The notes beneath the pieces are model-generated. The model did not search any database and was not told the DNA's origin. It saw only the letters and a list, made by a program, of their open reading frames with translations. The position numbers and the translations under genes were made by a program. This document shows positions 8,988-17,079 of a DNA stretch of 64,000 nucleotides, in pieces (within the stretch, counting starts at the first letter, position 1; the number at the start of each line of letters is the position of its first letter). This DNA is from Zobellia galactanivorans (GTDB lineage Bacteria; Bacteroidota; Bacteroidia; Flavobacteriales; Flavobacteriaceae): contig NC_015844.1 in assembly GCF_000973105.1 (NCBI RefSeq), positions 2,476,501 to 2,540,500 on the forward strand. Reading direction: 5' to 3'.

Positions 8988-10652
8988 TTAGTCTTTTAGC
9001 AAATCTAATGCCTTTTCCAATACCTCGTCCCTTCCTTCTTGAATACCTGCGATAGTAGGTTTTACTTCTACATCAATTTTTACGCCAACTCTCTGGGTTT
9101 TTGTTCCATCAGGATAAAAAATACCTGTCCCGGAAATTCCTGTTTTGAAACCGCCTACGAATCCAATTGGGCTAACATTTCCATCGGCAGCACAGGTTTG
9201 GCTGCCAATTGTCATTACATTGTCGTATGTCTGAAAAGCCATGGTGGTAAACTCGGCACGGCTGATTGTCTGTGAGTTGACCAACAGAATAATTTTGCCC
9301 TTATAGTGTTCCTTAGTTTTATTGGAGCCTCCGCATTTTAGTGTTTTTGTCCACTTAAACCTACCTGGGTAACCCAAATCTGGAACTACAATTTTCACAA
9401 ATTCTTTTGGACTGCTGTTCAGGTAATTTGCTATTAGGTACATAGTGCCTTTAGGATAATTTCGGATATCAAAAATGATAGCTTTTTTGTCTATTAAACT
9501 ATCCATCATTTGCGAGACGTCCTCTTGGGTAACTTCTCCCATATTTACGTAACCAATAGTATTGTTGAGTATTTTATATTTTTTCTTTGTGGGTTGCTCG
9601 TAATTAAAGTCTTTAAACGGGTACCTTCCTATTTTTTTGGTAATGGGTTTTCCATTCCTTAGTAATTCTACCGTGACCGAATCTGTACTGCCATTAAAAA
9701 TTTTGTTCCGGGCAAAAGCAAGCTTAGCGGCATGGTTGGAGCCTTGTATATAGTTTTTTCTTTCTTCAAAAACATCAATAACGTTCTGTCCGTTCACTTT
9801 GCTAATGACATCTCCAATTTTTAAATCGTTTAGTCGGGCCAATGAATCGTTAAAAGGTCTTACGATTACAGCTTTATTGTCGATTATCCTGTGGGTCACG
9901 GGAATGTAATTATTCCCAAAATATTCATTTAGTGTGTCTGTACTTAAACCCGCGTGGCTATCATCAATATGTACCACTAGTTCTAGCATAGCCAAATGGT
10001 AATCCAATTCAGATTCGGGGTGAAGAAACTTAGGCAGTATTTGTGTTAATACATCGTTCCAAGGGGTGTCCATTTGATACTTGTATGGAAAAAAATACGC
10101 AACCGTATTCCAATATCTGAATAAGGCTAGTAGCCTTAAGTTCTTATCTTTCCATAGGAAGTTTGGGTATTCAGGTTCATTTTGGATAATGATATTTTGT
10201 GCCTTTGTTGTCTTTTTAGCTGTGGTCACGTAGTATTGCTTGCCTTGAAACCTATTTGTTTCTATAAACCGGAGTTTATCGGAAAGCTGTTTTGAAAAGA
10301 GCTGGTTATCCTGTATCCACGATAGATCAAAGTTTTTATTGAAACGGGCCGTAGATGTGGGCGTTTGGCAAGACTTGCAGGGTTTTATTTCACCGAGTGA
10401 ACCTATCCAATCTATTAATACTTGTGATAGTTCTTCCTTGGAATTGGTCTTTTCCGTTCTAGCCAGAATTGTGAATAACTGCTCGTCCCAATTGAATTTT
10501 CCTTTGGCTACATTGGGGTGGTAATATTTTAGGAAACCCCAGACTTTGCCGACCGAAGCAAGTTTTTCGGTTTCGTTCAGTGGGGTGGGTTTTGCTATCA
10601 CCTGACCCGAAAAAAATAGTGTAATTAGAAAAATCAAAGTGAATCTGCCCAT
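8988..10652 (-). CDS. Secreted S41-family peptidase with PDZ domain
   Basis: The 554-residue protein starts with a signal peptide (MGRFTLIFLITLFFSGQVIA). A helical N-terminal region precedes a PDZ-like domain (about 250-345, LKIGDVISKVNGQNV) and an S41 (C-terminal processing/tricorn-core type) protease domain. The probable nucleophile is Ser464 in NSQTISRAEFTTMAF, followed by IGSQTCAADGNVS; there is no Lys in the usual CtpA position, which is common in the tricorn-like Bacteroidota branch. Periplasmic or surface proteolysis is inferred. GC and codon use look slightly more AT-rich than the adjoining genes. Confidence 0.85.
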   Translation of the reverse strand: MGRFTLIFLITLFFSGQVIAKPTPLNETEKLASVGKVWGFLKYYHPNVAKGKFNWDEQLFTILARTEKTNSKEELSQVLIDWIGSLGEIKPCKSCQTPTSTARFNKNFDLSWIQDNQLFSKQLSDKLRFIETNRFQGKQYYVTTAKKTTKAQNIIIQNEPEYPNFLWKDKNLRLLALFRYWNTVAYFFPYKYQMDTPWNDVLTQILPKFLHPESELDYHLAMLELVVHIDDSHAGLSTDTLNEYFGNNYIPVTHRIIDNKAVIVRPFNDSLARLNDLKIGDVISKVNGQNVIDVFEERKNYIQGSNHAAKLAFARNKIFNGSTDSVTVELLRNGKPITKKIGRYPFKDFNYEQPTKKKYKILNNTIGYVNMGEVTQEDVSQMMDSLIDKKAIIFDIRNYPKGTMYLIANYLNSSPKEFVKIVVPDLGYPGRFKWTKTLKCGGSNKTKEHYKGKIILLVNSQTISRAEFTTMAFQTYDNVMTIGSQTCAADGNVSPIGFVGGFKTGISGTGIFYPDGTKTQRVGVKIDVEVKPTIAGIQEGRDEVLEKALDLLKD

Positions 10653-10686
10653 GCTCTATTGTTTGTGTTTGCTTTAGATAACTATC

Positions 10687-12471
10687 TCAGTTCACGGCAT
10701 CACCTCGCAACATTCTAAAATTCTTTCGCGCTTGTGGAAAATAATAACTGTCTTGGTAGTTATAGATAATTTTCTCGTAGTGCGTTTTGGCTTTTTCGGG
10801 TTGGTTCAGTTTGTTTCTATAGAGTTCGGCGAGTTTAAAGTGCGCATCGTCAGCCAGTATACCGTTGGCGTAGAACTCGATTATTTTTAGGTAGTTGTAT
10901 TCGGCCGCTTCGTAGGCTTTGGTGCGTTCTAAGAGCTCGCCTTGCTTTAAAAGGGCCTCGTCTTCAATTTTTTCGCCTTTATGGTTTTTTAAGATATCGT
11001 CAAGTTCGGTGATGGCCTCTTTTGTTTTGTTCTGATAGGCGAGCAGGTCGGCCCGGGCGTATTTTTTTAGGGCGGTCTGTGTAGAGTCTTCCAGTGAATT
11101 GTCTGAAATCAATAGGCTCAATTGCATGGCGTCGTTGGCAATAAGTTGTGAAGTGGAACTCCTCAATACTTTTAACTGGGTAAGGGCCCAATCAAAATCG
11201 CCCTTGTAAAAACTGGTCTGTGCCACTTTGTAACGTGCATTTTGCCCTAAGACGTCGTTTTTAAGGTTCTTTTGTATTTGTGAAAAATAGATGAGCGCTT
11301 CGTTAAATCGCCTGTCAAAGACCAAGATGTCGCCCAGTGCGAGTTTTACGAAGGCTTTGCCCCGGTTGTTCAGCGGTAGCTCAAGACTTTGTTTTAAGAC
11401 TTGTACGGCTTTTTCGGGATTCTCTTTTTTAAAGGTGAGAAAGTTGGCGTAGGCCACCTGTAACTGAAGGGTCTGTGCCTTGTATCCGTGAAGCGCTATC
11501 AGCTCGTCAAATTGCTTTTGTATCTCTTCAAGCGCTTTTTCCGAAGGGTCTAAAAGCTGGATGTCTATTAGATTGAGCTGGGCGTTGAGCTTGGTTATGG
11601 CATCGGCGCTGTTATCGGCTATATATTGAAAAATTTCTTGGGCGGTATCGGTTTCGTTGTCCTCTAGGGTAATGTTTCCGAGGGTGTTGAGACGTTGGGT
11701 ATTGGCGCCTTCCATACGTTTGTAAATAGCCTTCTCTTGCCGAAAGGCACTGCCGTATTGTTTCTGTTGCACAAAGAGCCAGCTTAAAAGTTCGTTCCAA
11801 AGGATATTGGGGTTTTTCTGGGCATTCTGCAACAGTGTTTTTTTGAGAATGAGGTTGTTCTCGTTTTCGGGATCGGCAGTAATAAAATCGTCAATGCTCC
11901 GTAGTACGTTCGATTTTGAGGTTTTTCCCTCGCTGATCAGGTTTAAATACGAAACGTACATTTTTTCAATATTGCCCTGTTCCCCATAAATGCGGGCCAT
12001 TTGATAATTATAATCAAGTTGGGGATTGAGTTCCATTGCCTTGTTGTAGGCCTTGAGGGCCTCGTCGAGCAAGGCGTATTTTTGAAAGCGATACCCTATG
12101 CCATAACCGTAATTGGGGTTTTGGTCTATTTGGGAGATGGCTTTTTCGTAGTATTCCTTGGCCTTTTCAGGACGGTTCTGCAGGGTGTAGTTATATCCCA
12201 ATTCTATGAACAAGGTGGGGTAGACATGGGGTTCTTGAATTTTTTTTAAGAGAAATTCCTCTGCGTCCGTATATCGTTCCAGTTGCTGGTAGGTGGCTAT
12301 CAGGCCTTCGGTGTAGTCTGTTCTACGCGGATTTTTCTCCACTAATTTTTCGTAGTAGATCACCGCTTTTTCAAAATCACCATCATTAAAATACTGTTTC
12401 GCCAAGAAGTCTTCTTGGGCTACAGCGGAAAATGTTATAAGAAGAATGGCGATAAAGTAGAGAGCCTTCAT
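10687..12471 (-). CDS. Periplasmic tetratricopeptide-repeat protein
   Basis: The 594-residue protein has a cleavable signal (MKALYFIAILLITFSAVAQ) and TPR-like helical repeats across nearly its whole length, for example DFEKAVIYYEKLVEKNPRR near the N-terminus and ADDAHFKLAELYRNKLNQ near the C-terminus. No catalytic domain is seen. Such proteins serve as envelope scaffolds in Bacteroidota; the partner is unknown. It ends with a helical tail with FPQARKNFRMLRGDA. Confidence 0.8.
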   Translation of the reverse strand: MKALYFIAILLITFSAVAQEDFLAKQYFNDGDFEKAVIYYEKLVEKNPRRTDYTEGLIATYQQLERYTDAEEFLLKKIQEPHVYPTLFIELGYNYTLQNRPEKAKEYYEKAISQIDQNPNYGYGIGYRFQKYALLDEALKAYNKAMELNPQLDYNYQMARIYGEQGNIEKMYVSYLNLISEGKTSKSNVLRSIDDFITADPENENNLILKKTLLQNAQKNPNILWNELLSWLFVQQKQYGSAFRQEKAIYKRMEGANTQRLNTLGNITLEDNETDTAQEIFQYIADNSADAITKLNAQLNLIDIQLLDPSEKALEEIQKQFDELIALHGYKAQTLQLQVAYANFLTFKKENPEKAVQVLKQSLELPLNNRGKAFVKLALGDILVFDRRFNEALIYFSQIQKNLKNDVLGQNARYKVAQTSFYKGDFDWALTQLKVLRSSTSQLIANDAMQLSLLISDNSLEDSTQTALKKYARADLLAYQNKTKEAITELDDILKNHKGEKIEDEALLKQGELLERTKAYEAAEYNYLKIIEFYANGILADDAHFKLAELYRNKLNQPEKAKTHYEKIIYNYQDSYYFPQARKNFRMLRGDAVN

Positions 12472-12676
12472 GTATGAAATTTAACAAATTTAAACTAGCC
12501 TGGGAAAAGAATCTGTTAAGGGGATTATAATTTGGACATATTTAAGCTTTAAAAGCAATTTACTCCATTCCGTACAATATTGAAAGCCGTTCGTACAATG
12601 TTCCTATGGTCTCTTTTTGATTTGTAATATATTTATAATCAATGTATTGATTGTTTTATTTTTAAAATTTAAAAAC

Positions 12677-12988
12677 ATGGCGGTTTTTGTAAAAAATTGT
12701 GAGCGTTACTCGGCCTTTCTATATCCGAACGGGAGTAATTCCGGAAGAATTAATTTGTATTGTGCCGATGGGAACAAGCTGTATCTTCTTTTTAAAAACG
12801 GTGCCCTGCCGGCCAATAGCTATGATGATAGTACAAAATCAGGAGTGGGTTATGAGCCTATGGACCGGTTCAGCGATTATTTGGATCTGATCAGAAACGA
12901 AAAACCGATTTGGGTTACGTTCAATACTTCGAGAAAAACCTATGTGGTCTATACTTCAGGAGAAGAAGTAGGGGAAGGGGAAATGTAA
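12677..12988 (+). CDS. Small hypothetical protein
   Basis: A 103-residue protein of no recognised family. I chose the ATG at 12677 (MAVFVKNCERYSAF); an in-frame upstream ATG at 12617 would add 20 residues translated from very AT-rich DNA that looks like a leader. The sequence appears to be a compact all-beta protein with GRINLYCADGNKLYLLF and two cysteines. It is alone on the plus strand and is followed by a strong hairpin shared with serS. Confidence 0.6.
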   Translation: MAVFVKNCERYSAFLYPNGSNSGRINLYCADGNKLYLLFKNGALPANSYDDSTKSGVGYEPMDRFSDYLDLIRNEKPIWVTFNTSRKTYVVYTSGEEVGEGEM

Positions 12989-13002
12989 ACGAAAAAAATA
13001 AA

Positions 13003-13035
13003 AATCGGCCAGAAGCAAATATGCCCTGGCCGATT
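13003..13035 (-). terminator. Rho-independent terminator of serS
   Basis: A 10-bp perfect stem (AATCGGCCAG/CTGGCCGATT) with a 13-nt loop lies between convergent genes. On the minus strand it is followed by a long T-rich tract, so it fits serS termination; it may also stop the plus-strand gene. Confidence 0.75.
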
Positions 13036-13044
13036 GTAATACGC

Positions 13045-14316
13045 TTAGTCTATACGGTCAAATCCGCAATAAGGCACCAAAACTTCGGGAATCTGAATTC
13101 CGTCGGGAGTTTGGTAGTTTTCCAAAATTCCCGCTAAAACCCGGGGTAGGGCCAAGGAACTTCCGTTTAGGGTGTGTGCCAGTTGGCTTTTTCCGTTTTC
13201 GTCTTTATAGCGAAGCTTTAATCGGTTGGCCTGATAGGTTTCAAAATTAGATACCGAACTGATTTCCAGCCATCGGTCTTGCGCCGTCGAGAAGACTTCA
13301 AAATCATAGGTAAGGGCCGAGGTAAAACCTAGGTCACCGCCACAAAGCCTAAGGATGCGGTAAGGTAATTTGAGTTCCCTAAGTATATTTTTTACGTGTT
13401 CTACCATGCCATCCAAGGCGTGGTACGAATTGGCCGGATTTTCTACGCGGACAATTTCAACCTTGTCGAATTGGTGCAGGCGGTTCAGGCCGCGAACATG
13501 CGCTCCATAACTTCCGGCTTCCCTTCTAAAACAAGGGGTGTAGGCGGTATAGCAAATAGGAAAATCGCTTTCTGCGACTATCTCGCCACGAAAAAGGTTG
13601 GTTACCGGTACTTCCGCAGTAGGGATGAGGTATAGGTCATCTTCTCCCACGTGGTACATTTGGCCTTCCTTGTCGGGCAACTGTCCGGTTCCAAAGCCGG
13701 AAGCTTCGTTCACCAAATGCGGTACTTGCATTTCGGTATAACCGGCTTCTGTATTTTTATCGAGAAAATAGGAAATCAGGGCACGTTGTAAGCGCGCACC
13801 TTTTCCTTTGTAAACGGGAAAGCCGGCGCCGGCAATTTTTACGCCCAGTTCAAAATCGATGATATCGTATTTTTTTGCCAGTTCCCAGTGGGGAAGGGCA
13901 TCGGTGTTCAAAACGGGGATTTCACCTTCTTTGAAGACCTCTTCGTTGTCTTCGTCCGTATTGCCCGAAGGTACCGATTCGTGCGGAACATTGGGTATTT
14001 GGTAAAGGGCCCTTTGCAGTTCTTCGGCAATGGTGTTGAGTTCTTCGCCCAGCTTTTTCGAATCTTCCTTTAGGGTTCCTGTCTTTTCTTTAAGGGCATT
14101 GGCTTCTTGGGCCTTGCCAGTTTTAAAGAGTATGCCTATTTCTTTGGAAAGTTTATTGCTTTCCGCCAAGGTGTTGTCCAAAGCAGTTTGTGTTGAACGT
14201 CTCTTTTCGTCCAATTCCAATACTTCATCAATCAATGGTGCGGCATCTATATTGCGCTTTTTCAATGCGTTTATGATGTCGTCTTTTTTGTCTCTAACGA
14301 CCTGTAGCTGTAACAT
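13045..14316 (-). CDS. serS: Seryl-tRNA synthetase
   Basis: The 423-residue class II synthetase charges tRNA-Ser (and the tRNA used for selenocysteine where present). The N-terminal coiled-coil arm (about 30-100, KR- and E-rich) binds the long variable arm of the tRNA. Motif 2 (CFRREAGSYGAHVRGLNRLHQF region) and motif 3 (LNGSSLALPRVLAGILENYQ) are intact and the length is normal. It is monocistronic with its own terminator. Confidence 0.97.
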   Translation of the reverse strand: MLQLQVVRDKKDDIINALKKRNIDAAPLIDEVLELDEKRRSTQTALDNTLAESNKLSKEIGILFKTGKAQEANALKEKTGTLKEDSKKLGEELNTIAEELQRALYQIPNVPHESVPSGNTDEDNEEVFKEGEIPVLNTDALPHWELAKKYDIIDFELGVKIAGAGFPVYKGKGARLQRALISYFLDKNTEAGYTEMQVPHLVNEASGFGTGQLPDKEGQMYHVGEDDLYLIPTAEVPVTNLFRGEIVAESDFPICYTAYTPCFRREAGSYGAHVRGLNRLHQFDKVEIVRVENPANSYHALDGMVEHVKNILRELKLPYRILRLCGGDLGFTSALTYDFEVFSTAQDRWLEISSVSNFETYQANRLKLRYKDENGKSQLAHTLNGSSLALPRVLAGILENYQTPDGIQIPEVLVPYCGFDRID

Positions 14317-14395
14317 TGCTCTTAAATTTAGTCTGCAAATTTAAACTAATGATTAAAAACCAATACATTTACGGCCGTTATAATCTTATTATTTT

Positions 14396-14773
14396 ATGGT
14401 TTTTGAACATTTTGCGCTCAACGTTACCGAAATACATAAAAGGGTAGACTGGTTTGTTGTGCATTTGGGGCTACAGGTCGTGGTGGCCCAAGAAAAATCG
14501 CCTTTTATGACCTTTTTGGCCGATACTACGGGCAGGGTCATGTTAGAGCTGTACCAAAAAGAGGAAGAGCCCCTGAGCAATTTCAAGGAGCGGCATCCGG
14601 CCACCTTTCATGTAGCCTTCGTTTCCGATAATGCCGAAGGCGATAAACTAAGGCTTGTGGCCGAAGGGGCCACGCTTGTCGAAGAGGTAAAAAGGGAAGG
14701 GCTACATTTAGTAATGCTTCGTGATCCTTGGGGCATGCCCTTGCAATTATGCCAGCGTGCTAAAAAGTTTTAG
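14396..14773 (+). CDS. VOC/glyoxalase-fold protein
   Basis: The 125-residue protein has VOC half-motifs FEHFALNVTEIHKRVDWFVVHLG and LVMLRDPWGMPLQLCQR. A His near the N-terminus and a Glu in MLELYQKEEE are in positions where the family places metal ligands. The substrate is unknown. Its 3' end overlaps the convergent HTTM gene by 14 bases. Confidence 0.85.
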   Translation: MVFEHFALNVTEIHKRVDWFVVHLGLQVVVAQEKSPFMTFLADTTGRVMLELYQKEEEPLSNFKERHPATFHVAFVSDNAEGDKLRLVAEGATLVEEVKREGLHLVMLRDPWGMPLQLCQRAKKF

Positions 14774-16100
14774 GCACTTTTTCTGCGGTAGATGAGGGTA
14801 AAATCCATTCATTATGCCAAAAATAATTCCATTTTGCACTGGCCAGATCTACCGTCTGGTCAATAAAGGCACGGTACGGTTTTCCGTTGACACTTACTTT
14901 CGAGTTAAGGGCGTATACCGCTATGTCTTTTCCTTTTTCGGCATATTCCTTTTTTAACCTTTGGGCGAATTGCCAGATAAAATCGGGGTAGCCTCCAATT
15001 CTTCTTTGTTGTTTTTTTGTAAGGTAATCTTTTGTGTTGATGGTCGTTTTTTCTCCGTTTTCCTTGTCCACTACCTGAAATTTGATGCTTCCGGAACGAC
15101 TTCTTAGCATCATGCGCCAACTGAGTCTATGGCCTTCTTCGGTCCATAGTACATCGTCTTTTATAAAGTGATGCCTGATAGGAAGCGCCAATTGTACCAC
15201 GAAATATAGGCCTCCCAAGATATAGACCGTGTTTCTGAAAGAAGGCACTTCGATTTTTTGCAAGAGGTAGGGAGGCTTCTTCTTGAAAAAAATACGGCGT
15301 ATGGTCTCAGGTTCGAAAAAGAATACGGTAAATGCCAGCGATAAATAGGGGAATATACCGATTTGAAAGACTATGGAGTTGAACAGATGGAAAAATACGG
15401 AGGCGATAAACGCTATTTTTCGTGTAGGCTTCCATAGAAGGGCCGGTACGACCAGTAAGTCGAAAAGAATACCGTAAACGCCCATAATCTTGTGAATGAA
15501 GGGCTCTTGCAAAAGCTCTCCTATAATCGGGTAACTGGCTTTGTTGAGCATCAGGATACGGATAATCCCGAAATCTAACCAATCCCCGTAGAGCTTGGCA
15601 ATCGAAGCATAGGTGTATACGATAAGCAATTGAAGGACGATGGCCCATTTAACATAGGCGAACATGCTGTCACTTTTTAATCCCCGATTGCTCCGTAGGT
15701 CGAAAGAGTGGCTTCGGTGTGCCGGAAGAAAGCACATGATGAATGAAATGAGTATTAGTAGGTAATAGTGGTTGTTGTACGATGTTTTTTGCATGAGGTA
15801 GACGCCGGTCCATAGCAGGGTGAAAGAGATGATGCTAAAACGGTATTTGTAGCCGAGGGCCACCATAACGCCCAGGGTACCCATGATAAAAAAATAAACA
15901 TACATGCCGTAACCGGGTAGGGGCTGTAGCCAGTCGAAGCCGATAAAGTTGAAAGTGAATTGGGGTTCGACCAAGGTTCGTTTGATCCAGCCTGTAAGTA
16001 TGGCACCGTAACATTCTAAGGAAATGAGTATTCCGAAAAATATACGGAAAATGATCAAGGGGGAATTATCGATTTTCGAAAAAAGAAAACGATTCAACAT
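14760..16100 (-). CDS. HTTM-domain integral membrane protein (vitamin K-dependent gamma-carboxylase-like)
   Basis: The 446-residue protein has about nine hydrophobic segments in residues 15-310 in the HTTM pattern (first helix SPLIIFRIFFGILISLECYG, then YNNHYYLLILISFIMCFLPAHRS), followed by a soluble C-terminal domain of about 130 residues. HTTM is the membrane domain shared with vitamin K-dependent gamma-glutamyl carboxylase; bacterial versions mostly have unknown activity. It starts one base after the ribF stop region (16100/16101), so it is transcribed with ribF. Confidence 0.75.
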   Translation of the reverse strand: MLNRFLFSKIDNSPLIIFRIFFGILISLECYGAILTGWIKRTLVEPQFTFNFIGFDWLQPLPGYGMYVYFFIMGTLGVMVALGYKYRFSIISFTLLWTGVYLMQKTSYNNHYYLLILISFIMCFLPAHRSHSFDLRSNRGLKSDSMFAYVKWAIVLQLLIVYTYASIAKLYGDWLDFGIIRILMLNKASYPIIGELLQEPFIHKIMGVYGILFDLLVVPALLWKPTRKIAFIASVFFHLFNSIVFQIGIFPYLSLAFTVFFFEPETIRRIFFKKKPPYLLQKIEVPSFRNTVYILGGLYFVVQLALPIRHHFIKDDVLWTEEGHRLSWRMMLRSRSGSIKFQVVDKENGEKTTINTKDYLTKKQQRRIGGYPDFIWQFAQRLKKEYAEKGKDIAVYALNSKVSVNGKPYRAFIDQTVDLASAKWNYFWHNEWILPSSTAEKVPKTF

Positions 16101-17027
16101 TTATTTAGGGATTAACGAAAACGATGTCTGTTTGTCTTTTTCCAGCTGACGCTTTAAGGCTTCGACCGATTCAAATTTGTGTTCATCACGTATGCGGTGT
16201 AAGATGTCGATCTGTAATTCTTGCCCGTAGAGATCTTGGTCAAAATCGAAAAAGTTGATTTCAATGGTCTTTTCCTTTCCTTCTACGGTAGGGTTGTACC
16301 CAATGTTCATCATACCGAAGACGGTTTTGCCCATCAAGTTGCTTTGTACTACATACACCCCGTTTTTGGGTACCAGCTTGTACGTTTCGGGAATATGGAG
16401 GTTTGCCGTAGGAAAGCCGATCTGCCTGCCTAGGCCCTTTCCTTTTTGGATGCTGCCCGTAAGCATATAGTTGTAGCCTAAATAAGTGTTTGCCGTGGCA
16501 ATGTCCCCTGCTTCGAGTGCCTTTCTGATTTTGGTGGAGCTTACCGATACGGCGTCTATTTCTTGGGCCGAAATTTCCTCTACCTCAAAATTGAAGGTAG
16601 AGCCGAACGCCCGTAGGTCGGTGATGTTCGCGTTGCGGTTCCTGCCGAAACGATGGTCGTAACCAATGATGATTTTCTTGGTGTGCAATTGATTGACCAG
16701 ATTGTCCCTGACGAATTCAGTGGCCGATAGCCGAGAAAATTCTTGGGTGAACGGATGGATGATAAGTAAGTCTAGGCCTAAAGCTTCAAGGATTTTTGTT
16801 TTTTCGGCTATAGTGTTGAGTAACTTGATGTTGGTATCTTTTTGTAAGACCATCCGCGGATGCGGAAAAAAGGTGAGTACCGTAGACTTGAGATTTAGGG
16901 CCGCCGCGGTTTTAATAAGCCGTTCTAGAATTTCCCGATGACCGATGTGCACACCGTCGAAAGTGCCTATCGTAATGGCAGTGGGGTGTAGTTTATCGTA
17001 TTTGGAAATGCTTTGGACTGTTACCAC
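16101..17027 (-). CDS. ribF: Bifunctional riboflavin kinase / FAD synthetase
   Basis: The 308-residue enzyme makes FMN from riboflavin and then FAD. The N-terminal nucleotidyltransferase domain has TIGTFDGVHIGHREIL and the ISSTKIRKAL-like block (VSSTKIRKALEAGD); the C-terminal flavokinase domain has GRQIGFPTANL and NGVYVV. The length is standard. It is the first gene of a two-gene minus-strand unit with the HTTM protein and divergent from the metalloprotease gene at 17080; no FMN riboswitch was seen in the 52-bp spacer. Confidence 0.97.
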   Translation of the reverse strand: MVTVQSISKYDKLHPTAITIGTFDGVHIGHREILERLIKTAAALNLKSTVLTFFPHPRMVLQKDTNIKLLNTIAEKTKILEALGLDLLIIHPFTQEFSRLSATEFVRDNLVNQLHTKKIIIGYDHRFGRNRNANITDLRAFGSTFNFEVEEISAQEIDAVSVSSTKIRKALEAGDIATANTYLGYNYMLTGSIQKGKGLGRQIGFPTANLHIPETYKLVPKNGVYVVQSNLMGKTVFGMMNIGYNPTVEGKEKTIEINFFDFDQDLYGQELQIDILHRIRDEHKFESVEALKRQLEKDKQTSFSLIPK

Positions 17028-17050
17028 CTAATAAAAATAATAAAAAGACT

Positions 17051-17058
17051 TATATTTG
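17051..17058 (+). promoter_or_regulatory. Putative Bacteroidota -7 element for the metalloprotease gene
   Basis: TATATTTG matches the TAnnTTTG consensus of the primary sigma factor in Bacteroidota and lies 21 bp before the ATG at 17080. No convincing TTTG -33 element was found at the normal spacing, so confidence is limited. Confidence 0.35.
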
Positions 17059-17079
17059 ATTCTGTTCTAAACCCCCTTA

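Noticed and set aside
9180-9300. Loss of the catalytic Lys in the S41 peptidase as a sign of a dead enzyme
   Set aside because: The tricorn-like branch in Bacteroidota keeps Ser without that Lys, so this is family-typical.
17028-17079. Possible FMN riboswitch before ribF
   Set aside because: The divergent spacer is only 52 bp, too short for the aptamer.
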